Positions 11,462 through 21,404 of a stretch of DNA of 64,000 nucleotides are shown here, piece by piece; within the stretch, counting starts at the first letter, position 1, and the number at the start of each line of letters is the position of its first letter. The notes under the pieces were generated by a model. It saw only the letters and a program-made list of their open reading frames with translations. It did no database searches and was not told the DNA's origin. The position numbers and the translations under genes were made by a program. Source of the stretch: Chrysaora quinquecirrha (lineage: Eukaryota; Cnidaria; Scyphozoa; Semaeostomeae; Pelagiidae); the NCBI GenBank assembly GCA_014526335.1, contig JACTAT010000048.1, forward strand, positions 688,704 through 752,703. The letters are read 5' to 3'.

Positions 11462-12160
11462 TGTCTGTGCAGTACGGTGGGGGATGTGCAGTACGGTGGC
11501 GGATGTTCAGTACGGTGGGGGGATACCATGATTGCCGTGGGGAGGCATCTTGCAGTACGGTGGGGATGTTCAGTACGGTGGGGGATACCATGATTGCCGT
11601 GGCGGATGTTCAGTACGGTGGGGGATACCATGATGACTGTGGGGGGATACCATGATTGCGGTGGGGAGGCATCATGATTGCCGTGGCGGATATTCAGTAC
11701 GGTGGGGGATACCATGATGACTGTGGGGATACCATGATTGCCGTGGGGAGGCATCTCGGAGTACGGTGGGGATGTTCAGTACGGTGGGGGATACCATGAT
11801 TGCCGTGGCGGATATTCAGTACGGTGGGGGATACCATGATGCCTGTGGGGGATACCATGATAGCCGTGGGAGGCATCATGATTGCCGTGGCGGATATTCA
11901 GTACGGTGGGGGATACCATGATGACTGTGGGGATACCATGATTGCCGTGGGAGGCATCTTGGAGTACGGTGGGGATGTTCAGTACGGTGGGGGATACCAT
12001 GATTGCCGTGGCGGATATTCAGTACGGTGGGGGATACCATGATGCCTGTGGGGATACCAAGATTGCCGTGGGAGGCATCATGATTGCCGTGGCGGATATT
12101 CAGTACGGTGGGGGATATCTCTGAGTACGGTGGGGATGTTCAGTACGGTGGGGGTAAAAT
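11462..12160 (+). repeat. Minisatellite, left arm
   Basis: Irregular tandem array of modules such as GATGTTCAGTACGGTGGGGG, ATACCATGATTGCCGTGG and ATACCATGATGACTGTGGGG. Modules alternate in order and copy number, so the array is a mosaic. Long frames across it are repeat artefacts. Confidence 0.85.
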
Positions 12161-12335
12161 ATGATCTAATCAACTAAGTCATGGTAAATCAGAGACGGGG
12201 CTAAATATTTCTGCTTCAGCAACAATCGTCGAGCCTCTTCAAGCGATATCTTAGCTTCTCAAAGCTCAACGGGATACAAATGGGATACAAGTACTTCGTT
12301 TCGCAAATTTTGGTTGATTTCAGTACTCAAACGTT

Positions 12336-12977
12336 CTTGTTTCATTTTTTTTATTACCAAATTGCTAAAGAGCTACTTTGCAGATTGACGAAAATATCAA
12401 AATTAAAAAATTTCTTTTCCATAGTTTGTTAGTGTTTCTTAATAGTAAACGGATCTCATGGAATAAAGGCGAATATGTGAAAGAGATGCTTTCACTGTTT
12501 AAAAGTACAGCATTTCATGCACAATTTTGCTATGGCAAATGCAATTTTAACGAGTATTTGCTGGCAAGCTTTTGAAAACTTTAAAACGAAACAAGATCGT
12601 GTACCTCTGTACCTTGAGGCTTACGAAAGACGTTGTTTGAAGTGTAACGTAACCTCTCCAATTGTGGCTCCAATAACAATCACACAATTTGTCTTCTTTG
12701 AAGAGCTTTACATTGTGGGATGCGTTTATAAGTTGCAAATACTTGTAATATTCATCTTACCAGATTTCAACTAAATACTAAATGAAACCTCCTTCGAAAA
12801 CAGAGACATTTTCATAAATGTTGATGTCGCTCGTTGCAAACTTTATCATTCAAGTTACAATGAATTGTCCAGAGTTTCAGCAATATTTTTGGGTTTTGAG
12901 TATCATTCTAATTGTGTAACAAATGGACCGCCAATTCAAGCAATACTTGCTCAATGCACCAAGTAAGGCTAGCAGTT
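12336..12977. other. Loop of foldback element, no gene recognised
   Basis: About 640 bp between the arms. Short open frames (for example 12517-12774) match no family I recognise. Confidence 0.4.
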
Positions 12978-13034
12978 TGAGTATTGAAATCAACCAAAAT
13001 TTGCGAAACGAAGTACTTGTATCCCATTTGTAGC

Positions 13035-13478
13035 TACACACTTTTTTTTTATAAGAATACCTTATTTTTTGCCGAGCCTCGATTATTCTTAAGCTTATTC
13101 GATTTTGAGCCTGAAAATATTCTTAAATTATTCTTAATCATCAATGTTGTAAATTGGCCTGAAGATCAAGAGAAATAAGTCAAATCTTTGTCATTTGTTA
13201 TTTTATTAATAAAAAGAGTTACTGTATCAAAGAGTCAGACAGGATGTATGCATTTCATAACAAATACAGTTGCCTGACAATCACACTTATTGTGCAGTGT
13301 AAGTTATAGTTGTAGCAAGTTATATTTTGATTGATTGATGAGTGTAAAAAACGCAGAGAAATAAAAATGATCCTCGTCAAGCTTGAGCCTCAGATTATTC
13401 TTAAATAATTCTTAAATTTCAGCAATTTTGAGCCTGAATATTCTTATAGACTGTATTCTTATAAAAAAAAAGTGTGTA
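13035..13478. mobile_element. MITE, TACACAC/TATAAGAA family, copy 1
   Basis: The termini TACACACTTTTTTTTTATAA and their inverse are followed by internal GAGCCTCGATTATTCTTAAG modules. It interrupts the right foldback arm: the intact left arm shows the empty site and indicates a TGTA or GTA duplication. There is no coding capacity. Confidence 0.75.
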
Positions 13479-13596
13479 TCCCGTTGAGCTTTGAGAAGCT
13501 AAGATATCGCTTGAAGAGGCTCGACGATTGTTGCTGAAGCAGAAATATTTAGCCCCCGTCTCTGATTTACCATGATTTAGTTGATTAGATCATATT

Positions 13597-14005
13597 TTAC
13601 CCCCACCGTACTGAACATCCCCCACCGTACTCAAAGATATCCCCCACCGTACTGAATATCCGCCACGGCAATCATGGTATCCCCACCGTACTGAACATCC
13701 CCACCGTACTCCGAGATGCCTCCCACGGCAATCATGGTATCCCCACAGTCATCATGGTATCCCCCACCGTACTGAATATCCGCCACGGCAATCATGATGC
13801 CTCCCCACCGCAATCATGGTATCCCCACAGTCATCATGGTATCCCCCACCGTACTGAACATCCGCCACGGCAATCATGGTATCCCCCACCGTACTGAACA
13901 TCCCCACCGTACTGCAAGATGCCTCCCCACGGCAATCATGATATCCCCCCACCGTACTGAACATCCGCCACCGTACTGCACATCCCCCACCGTACTGCAC
14001 AGACA
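13597..14005 (-). repeat. Minisatellite, right arm
   Basis: Inverted counterpart of the left-arm array, with the same modules but about 290 bp shorter. The two arms therefore changed copy number independently after, or while, being kept as an inverted pair. Confidence 0.85.
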
Positions 14006-14022
14006 TTACATGGGGTGACACT

Positions 14023-14610
14023 GCCCTGGGGCGCGCACACGCCATAATAAACTTCTTGTTCATCTGAAAGCTCATTCTCAATTGAAACACGTTGAGACCT
14101 GCCCGATAAATAGGATTTAAACCAGTTTAAGGCCGTGCCTCTTATTACATAATGCTCTAGTTTCTAAATTAGGATTCCATGATCTACTGTGTCCAATGCC
14201 TTTTCAAAGTCAAGAGAAATGCAACAAGTAAACTTTTTATTTTCAATTGAGTCTATCAAGTTTGAACATACATCTAATATGGCATGATTCGTTGACTTAC
14301 TTTTTTGAAATCCAGATTGATGTTTAAAAATAACGTCGTTTTTCTCTAGAAAATCAATGACACGCTTATACATTAGTTTCTCCAAAATTTTATTAAAAAT
14401 TGAAAAAATTGGGAGAAGCGATATTGGACGGTAATTGTTAACTTCTTGTCTTGAGATTGCTTTGAAAACTGGTATTACTTCTGCGTATTTCAGCAATGAA
14501 GAGATTTTTCATTATATCTGATACTTCAATTTCTGTTACAGGGGCAGCAAAGAAGCTCTGCGATACTTTATTTTTAAGATACAGTAGTCGACATGGCTGG
14601 TTGTGGGAAA
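14023..14610 (-). pseudogene. LINE reverse transcriptase, N-terminal part
   Basis: The minus strand encodes YAEVIPVFK, NYRPISLLPIFSIFNKILEK, HQSGFQKSKSTNHAI and SLDFEKALDTVDHGIL, which are RT fingers and palm motifs 1-3, ending in CAPQGSV just before the insertion at 14018. One stop follows the HGILI motif. Around 14490-14510 the frame shifts and an upstream piece (SFFAAPVTEIEVSDIM) joins with an apparent internal deletion. It would copy LINE RNA at the target but is not functional. Confidence 0.8.
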
Positions 14611-14822
14611 GTTGCTATGCAATAATAATAATTAATAAATAAAAAATAAAGTCAATAAAATTACATACCATATGAAAGCCCTTGAATAGATGAGTTGATT
14701 GATGTATGTATCGTTCTGATTGGCCATCCAACCAAAGATTTATGAGTAGAAATGAGAATTTATTTGTGACTGCCTTCCAAATATGGGCATCTTGTGGTCA
14801 CGTGACTAATTTAATTGTACCA

Positions 14823-15224
14823 TACACACTTTTTTTTTTATAAGAATACCTTATTTTTTGCCGAGCCTCGATTATTCTTAAGCTTATTCGATTTTGAGCC
14901 TGAAAATATTCTCAAATTATTCTTAATCATCAATGTTGTAAATTGGCCTGAAGATCAAGAGAAATAAGTCAAATCTTTGTCATTTGTTATTTTATTAATA
15001 AAAATAGTTACTGTATCAAAGAGTCAGACAGGATGTATGCATTTCAAAACAAATACCGTTGCCTGACAATCGCACTTATTTTGCAGTGTAAAAAACGCAG
15101 AGAAATAAAAATGATCCTCGTCAAGCTTGAGCCTCAGATTATTCTTAAATAATTCTTAAATTTCAGCAATTTTGAGCCTGAATATTCTTATAGACTGTAT
15201 TCTTATAAAAAAAAAAAGTGTGTA
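14823..15224. mobile_element. MITE, TACACAC/TATAAGAA family, copy 2
   Basis: Same family and orientation as the copy at 13035-13478, nearly identical, with an internal deletion of about 45 bp. The flanks suggest a TGTAC duplication. Related ends appear near 63098. Confidence 0.75.
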
Positions 15225-16338
15225 CTTTATGTCATCGTGTAAAGTAGTAAATTGTAGTTGTAGTCAGAAAGTTGTATCCTTAAAAATGCCTCCGTTTTTA
15301 TGCTACAAGAGATTGTTTAGTAGGAAAGGCGAAAAACGCCCCCCCCAAGTACAGATATTGGTCCAGAAGAATCTGTTTGTGGATTTTGTTCTCTTGCAGC
15401 TTCATTTACCCACGTCAATCTTACTCTGATGAAGCCCTGAATGCCGGGGCGAAATATTAGCAAAAAAAGACGAAAAATCTTTTTTGCTTCGTCTTCTCGT
15501 CGCTTTGCAGCGTTACTGCCTCACTTTTATTTTTCTTTATTCCCCGCAAGAATCGAAAGATCCGACGGGACAGTCTGCAGTTCGTGGCCTTTTCTCTGTA
15601 TCAATCTTTCCTAGAACTGAAAGTTGTCCTGGAATGCGGAAACCCTGTGGATATGCCAATCAAAGGTGACCTTTGTTCGCGCCCATTGTTTTACTTTTGT
15701 GTTGGGTTACAGTATGACTTATATGACAGACAGAGAGCAAGGACGCTGAGGAAATTTCAAGTTGTTTTGGTTAAGAAAAGATTTCAGGTTGGTTTTAAAC
15801 TCTTACTTATTTTCCACGAAAAGTGTTTTTTTACCAATTATTTTATGATGCTAGACATAGCAATGCTTTTTTTGTTTCTTCCATGTCAAATGCAGCACTT
15901 GCAGCACTGCATTATTTTGATTCAGAATCTCCAAAATCACTGTCTCGACTTCAGGGCAGGGTTTTGAGACATTACTGTCTCTTAGTTTTTTCATGAAAAA
16001 TCAGGTTGTAAAAGGATGATATTTCGCCGGCAGGTTGGCACAAATAAAACGACACAATTCGAGTAGTCCTTCTTTAATTCTTCCGATTATAAAATCTTCC
16101 CTGAGCTTTATCTTTACAGCATGCGAAAACGACAATACAAATACGAAACCAGTAACTCTAGAGCTAACCTAATTACTTTTACTCAAATTTATAATTCACA
16201 TAATCACGTGACAACAAAGGCTAATTAACGTAACATTTAACAGATAACATAACATGGTGACAGAAATATGCAGCTGGCCACTCTGCGCATTTCCGGCAAC
16301 ATGGAACATAAGAAATAACACTACTACGACAAAAAGTA
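15225..16338. other. Unassigned region left of the large element
   Basis: No gene recognised. The segment 16030-16338 is AT-rich and lies directly at the insertion site of the 13-kb element; it continues beyond that element at 29566. Short frames at 15484-15967 show no known domain. Confidence 0.35.
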
Positions 16339-16347
16339 AAGTAACAC

Positions 16348-16720
16348 GGCAAACCGGAAAAGTGGGACCCGGGACCATTAAGGTGGGACCATGGGACCCG
16401 GGACCCGGGACCATTAAAGGTGGGACCATTAGGGTGGGACCATTAAGGTGGGACCGTGGGACCCGGGACCCGGGACCATTAAAGGTGGGACCATTAGGGT
16501 GGGACCATTAAGGTGGGACCATGGGACCCGGGACCCGGGACCATTGAAAGTGGGACCATTAGGGTGGGACCATTAAGGTGGGACCATGGGACCCGGGACC
16601 CGGGACCATTAAAGGTGGGACCATGAAGGTGGGACCATGGGACCCAGGAACACTAAAGGTGGAACCATTAAGGTGGGACCATTAAGATTGGACCTGGGAC
16701 TATTAATGTGGAACCATCGG
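16348..16720 (+). repeat. Left minisatellite TIR of the large element
   Basis: Unit of about 65 bp built from GGGACCATTAAGGTGGGACC and CCCGGGACCCGGGACC modules, in four to five copies that fade towards 16725. It is inverted relative to 29146-29556. The repeated modules could be transposase-binding sites; that is inference. Confidence 0.85.
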
Positions 16721-16939
16721 ACCTGGAACCTTTTGGTGGATTTTTGTTGGTTTGCCCTAATTGCTTTAAGGAACCAATATGACGAAGGCTCCTTTTACTC
16801 CAGAATATGCGACAACTTTTTAATAACAACAAGCAGAGACAAACTAAACCAATTAATTTTGCCAACTAACAAAACATTCGATAAATACATATTTATTGAA
16901 CAAAACAAGGAAGTCCTTGAACCAAACAGCAAACTATAA

Positions 16940-17093
16940 TGTTCATTGGAACATAAAGACGAGGCATACGTCTGTATTCGAATCACATATCATATCAACT
17001 AAATAAATCACAGGGTTACAAAGTATTTACAATAATTAAGTTGTCAATCAAAGTAAACATAAATTAACATAATTTATGTGCATAAACATTACA
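16940..17093 (-). repeat. Gypsy 3' LTR
   Basis: Same 154-bp sequence as the 5' LTR, preceded by the polypurine tract at 17094-17104. Short LTRs are usual for the Mag lineage. Confidence 0.9.
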
Positions 17094-17194
17094 TCTCTCC
17101 TTTTCTCCGGAATTTTAATCAAATCATAAGAGGGTCCTTCTGCCAACAAAATCTCATATTTTTGTATATTTTTTTTAAATGTATATATGCAAAG

Positions 17195-18200
17195 TTATTG
17201 GTCATATATGTTCTGACCATAGCGTTCAACTCTTCGCTGGTCTCTCTGGGGATATCTTCGCTCAATAGCACGTGGTTCATTGCATTCATCATCATCATCA
17301 TGACCATCCATCTCATCAATGTCACTTTCACTTTCATCGAAGTTAAATGCTACTTTTCGAAAAAACGAGATGTTTCGTGTAATCTTATGTCCTTTTGAAT
17401 TTTCAGCAGTTATCATAGTTCCGTTCTTATCAATAACACGATACTTATCAGGATTGAAGCGAGTTGTAAACTTGTTATGTTTTGGTTGTTTAACAAGCAC
17501 AACGTCCTCAATGTTTATGTCTGATTCTTTTGATCTATTTCGTGTATCTGCATATTCTTTCATCGCTGCTTTTGCTTTCTTGTCGACTTCAACAATCTTA
17601 GAATGTAATTTTGACTGTGAAATATCTGGTCTTACTTGAGGCAGTTTGTTGTTGATTTTTCTATTAAATAGAAGCTCTGCGGGTGAATATCCAGTTGTGC
17701 AATGCGGCGTTGAACGATAGTTTAGCAAGAATCGATAAATTTCTTTTTTCCAGTTCTTTTGATCACAATACGCCAATTTTATCGCTTTATTTATTGGTTT
17801 CATAAAGTTCTCTGCTTGTGAATTTGCTTGAGGCCATAGCGGAGTGACGCGTTCATGTTTAATTCCATTTTGTTTCATAAACGCTGATAGTTCTGTACTG
17901 TCAAATGGTGGTCCATTGTCACTCTTTATTATTCTCGGGATTCCATGGGTTGCGAAGATACGATCAAGTTTAGGTATTGTTGCTCGTGCAGAAGTAGAGT
18001 GAATTATTTCGACTTCCGGGAATCGAGAATAAGCATCTATCACGACTAGAACAAGTTCTCCAGTAGGAAAAGGTCCGCAGAAATCAATATGGACTGTATC
18101 CCACGGTCCTTGTGGCAATTTAGACATCTTTAAAGGTTCTGGAGTGTTTGCTTGACTATTCGCTTGACACGGAAGGCATTTATCAATTGTCTGTTTCGCT
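17195..18200 (-). pseudogene. Gypsy integrase
   Basis: The zinc-binding segment (TIDKCLPCQA) and catalytic core are clear: VHIDFCGPF (Asp), IKSDNGPPF (Asp) and SQAENFMK (Glu), so the DDE triad is intact. A C-terminal chromatin/DNA-binding tail follows, with an acidic DESESDIDEMDGHDDDD stretch. The ATG at 18127 is internal; the true start is in the polyprotein and is separated by the frameshift near 18200. Confidence 0.87.
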
Positions 18201-20040
18201 ATGTTGTCGATTTGAGGAAACCAGACTTTTTCCCGTAGTAATCTTTTGTTTTAATCAGCCCTTGATGTCCTTCGTGAGCAAGCGTGAGGGCTTGATTTCG
18301 AAGTGATTCTGGAATAACGATTCTTGACCCGCGTAATATGATCGATGAGTCACTATTTACTGTAAGTTCTTCTTTGATATTTCTGAAACACTTTATGTCT
18401 GCGATATTGACATTTGGATTGTTGTCGATAAATTCTGCCATATTTACACAATGCCAATTTTCATTTTGAATAATTTCGATAACTTTTTGCAGAGTTGCAT
18501 CTTGTTTTGTTGCTGTTTTGATTTGTTCGATTGTCATTGCTTTCGGAATCGCATGATTTGCAAGAAAATTAACGTATTCATCAGCAGGATTCTCAGTAGT
18601 AACTGTGTCTTGCGAGGTATGTCGAGAGAGGAAGTCAGATGGATTATCAATTCCTTTTGTAAAAATAACATCGAAGTTATAATCTTGAATACGAAGGTTC
18701 CATCGTTCTATTCTTGCTGATGTCTTAGATTTCCTGTTTCCAAGAATCAGTTCAATAGGTTTGCAATCAGTGTACAACTGAAATTTTGCTCCGTATAGGT
18801 AAAGGTGAAGGCGCTCAATTGCCCAAACAATTGCCAAAGCTTCACGTTCGGTTTGTGAATAACGCTTTTCCACAGCTGACAATGATCGGCTGACATAGGC
18901 TACTATTCGGCGGTCATCTTTGCCAGGAGTCTTTTGAGAAAGAATTGCTGAGAGTCCCCAAGGCGAAGCATCGGTTACCAGCTCAGTTTGTTTCTTGTTG
19001 TCAAAGTAGGCCATGACAGTATCACTGGTCAAGGCATCTTTGATATTTTGAAAGGCAGTTTCATGTTCAGTTTGCCAACTAAATTGAGAATTTTTCTTTG
19101 TGAGATCTCTCAATGGTTCTGTAAGGTCGCTGAAATTGTGAATAAATTTCGCACAGTATGTAGCCATACCGAGAAATGTCCTCACATCTTTGATTGACTG
19201 CGGAGGAGGAGCGTTCTTTATTGCTGCAACTTTCTGTGGGTCGGCGGAAACTCCTTGTGAAGAAAACACAAATCCAAAAAACTTGAGTTTGTCTTGATAA
19301 AGTGAACATTTATCTTTGTTGATTGTAAGACCATGTAGAGATAATCTTTCGAAGACAGCTTGCAACGATTTATGATGTTGTTCTGGCGTTGTTCCATAGA
19401 CCAGTATGTCATCGCTTATATTCATAACACCAGGAATACCGCGAAGGCGCTCCGAAATGACGTGCTGAAAAATTTCACTTGCTGAGTTTGTCCCGAAATT
19501 CAATCGTGTGAATTGCTTTACTCCCTTGTGGGTAGAAAATGCTGTAATATACCGGCTTTCTTCTGACAGCCTGATTTGATGGTAACCAGACTTGAGATCC
19601 AATTTTGAAAACATCGTTGCTCCGTTCAATGCATGAATAACATCTTCCACTGTAGGATTTGAATGTCTCTCTCTTTGAATGGCTTGATTTGCTCTGCGCA
19701 TATCAATACAAAGTCTTACTGTACCGTTAGGCTTTGGAACAACGACAAGGGGTGAGATCCATGGTGTGGGACCTTGAACATCCTCTATAATACCATCTTT
19801 TTCTAATTTTGCAAGTTCGGCAGAAACTTGACGGCGTAAATGAAACGGTATTCTCCTTGGAGGCTGGGCAACAGGAGGTACATTGTGATCAATGTGTAGC
19901 TTTAATTTGAAATTCTTTAGTTCCCCAATTCCATCGAATAACTTTGGGTACACGGAAGCGAATTGTTCAATATCTGGAGGCTTTTCTTTGAGATGATTTA
20001 CCTGTATATTGATTAAATCCAATTCTGTGGCAGTTTGATA
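18199..20040 (-). pseudogene. Gypsy reverse transcriptase and RNase H
   Basis: A continuous frame of about 610 residues. RT motifs are present: RLCIDMRRANQAI, FSKLDLKSGYHQI, the catalytic NISDDILVYG (xDD) and FFGFVFSSQGV. RNase H follows, with LVTDASPWGLSAIL, REALAIVWAIE and YTDCKPIELI. The frame then enters the integrase zinc region and shifts near 18200. It is out of frame with the protease upstream by one base. It would synthesise and process the element's cDNA. Confidence 0.88.
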
Positions 20041-20042
20041 GC

Positions 20043-21226
20043 TCAATAAGGATCCATGACACCTTTGACTACATGGATGGTTGCAACTGCGAATCTTTGC
20101 TTTGCTTCTAGTGTGGCACTGAACTTTCCAACAGTAGGAAGTGGTTTCTCGGAACCATAGGCCATAATTCTTGCTGCTGATTTTGTGAGGGTGACTTTCT
20201 TGTGTTTACAAATCTTTTCATAATCTGATTCATCAATGATATTCGTGGATGCACCAGAATCGATTATCATATGAATAGGAACCGTGTTTATGCTGACTGT
20301 GGTTTGTGGAGTTTTTGAAGAGCCTGTTTTCGGTTTGGGTGTTTTCTCAATCAAAGTGTACAAATATTCATCATCTGTACTCGAGTCGCTGGCCTGGTCA
20401 ACTTCAACATTATGAATTGCTTGTTTGGAAAATGTTGTTTTGCTTGCTTGTTGTTTACGTGGTGAAGTACGGCTTCGACAGACTTGAGCAAAATGGTTGT
20501 CTTTGCCACATTTCGCACACTGTTTTCCTTGAGCAGGGCAAGATCTTTTGTGGGGCCAGGAATATCCACATTTACCGCATGTTTTGTTTGTTGATGGTTT
20601 TCAGCAGGTTTCTTGAAATTTGTTCTGCGATTTGTAAACGTACGATTGACTGTGTCAGTGTTGGATGTTGGATTGACTGATTCTTCGATGCCGATTGCTT
20701 GGATTTCGCTTGTTTCGAGAGCTCGTGCTTTCGCCAGCAATTGTTCTAGAGAAAGTTTGTCTTCTCGCAATGCAACTCTTCTTAAACGTTTGGAAAGACA
20801 ATTTTGAATTATTGTCGCTTTAAGTTCTTTCTCTTGGTCGTGGAATTCACAACTGACTGCGAGTTTTCTTAGTCTCACGCAAAATTGGTCCACTGTTTCA
20901 TCGGTTAGCTGTTTGGTTTGGCGAAATTGGAATACTTCGTAATCTACATTTTTCTTTGGAGAAAAGTAGGCATCGAGTTTCTCTAGAGCCTTGTCATAAT
21001 CATCAGGTCCTCCTGTATCTTGAAATGTTTCGAAGATTTCTTGTGTCTCTTGACCGGCTTGGTACAACAAAAGTGCACGCTTTTGCTTCTTATCTGTGAT
21101 ATTTAGGGCTGCTAAATAAGTTTCGAAACGTCTTTTCCATATCTTCCATCTTTGGCTCAAAGTTGTAGGATCTGAGAGAGGACTGAATATCGGAAGCGGA
21201 GTAACATCTATTCTTCCTTGTGCCAT
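20043..21226 (-). pseudogene. Gypsy Gag and aspartic protease, frameshifted
   Basis: Gag begins MAQGRIDVTPLPIF at 21226, with retrotransposon Gag helices (TLSQRWKIWKRRFETYL, DETVDQFCVRLRKLA). Near 20600 the frame slips by one base: the next frame carries two CCHC knuckles (CGKCGYSWPHKRSC, CAKCGKDNHFAQVC) and then the protease with MIIDSGASTNIID at about 20260. The protease frame stops at 20043, one base out of phase with the RT. These products package RNA and process the polyprotein; the slips suggest decay or assembly indels. Confidence 0.85.
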
Positions 21227-21250
21227 TTTGAATCTTCGTCGCCAATATAA

Positions 21251-21404
21251 TGTTCATTGGAACATAAAGACGAGGCATACGTCTGTATTCGAATCACATA
21301 TCATATCAACTAAATAAATCACAGGGTTACAAAGTATTTACAATAATTAAGTTGTCAATCAAAGTAAACATAAATTAACATAATTTATGTGCATAAACAT
21401 TACA
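21251..21404 (-). repeat. Gypsy 5' LTR
   Basis: 154 bp, TGTAATGTTTATG...CCAATGAACA on the minus strand, matching 16940-17093. Its first bases terminate the upstream transposase frame. Confidence 0.9.

Larger units (their letters stand above)
11450..14017. mobile_element. Foldback element with minisatellite arms
   Basis: The element is 2568 bp, starting CACCCCATGTAATGTCTGTG and ending with its inverse. It is flanked by a perfect 5-bp duplication ACACT (11445-11449, 14018-14022), and its removal restores the LINE reverse-transcriptase frame apart from one stop. Arms are 11450-12335 and about 12978-14017. Each arm has an outer minisatellite and an inner unique segment of about 170 bp. A 444-bp MITE sits in the right arm only. 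No transposase was found. The 5-bp duplication and CAC ends are reminiscent of Transib, but the superfamily is open. Confidence 0.78.
9560..14610 (-). mobile_element. CR1/Jockey-like LINE, multiply interrupted
   Basis: Reverse transcriptase segments at 14023-14610 and 11012-11444 read in the same direction and join across element B (11450-14017). An inverted-repeat element (9975-11050) interrupts further downstream. Sequence at 9560-9870 ends in ATTGA-type pentamers (on the minus strand), resembling the short tandem tail of CR1/Rex-like LINEs, so it may be the 3' end. The 5' part and the RT C-terminus are missing. Confidence 0.65.
16940..21404 (-). mobile_element. Ty3/Gypsy (Mag-like) LTR retrotransposon
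   Basis: A 4465-bp element in the same orientation as the kinase-transposase gene. Both 154-bp LTRs look identical to the eye, implying a young insertion. Inside are Gag, protease, RT, RNase H and integrase. A purine tract AAAAGGAGAGA precedes the 3' LTR, and TTGGCGACGAAGATTC follows the 5' LTR as a primer-binding region. No target duplication is seen: the flanks are TGATT at the right and TATAA at the left. Confidence 0.9.

Noticed and set aside
11434..12124. Repetitive Gly/Tyr/Val-rich frames (GGGYHDCG type)
   Set aside because: They are products of the minisatellite in the foldback arm; the mirrored frames at 13631-14090 confirm this.
11462..12160. CRISPR-like repeat array
   Set aside because: Modules have no constant repeat/unique-spacer pattern, the genome is eukaryotic and the array is mirrored at 13.6-14.0 kb.
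11450..14017. Assignment of the foldback element to Transib/ProtoRAG
   Set aside because: Only the 5-bp duplication and CAC start agree; the heptamer and nonamer-like motifs and a RAG1-like protein are absent.
16254..16511. Frame rich in GPGTIKVGP, collagen-like
   Set aside because: It is translation of the 65-bp minisatellite TIR; no gene signals.
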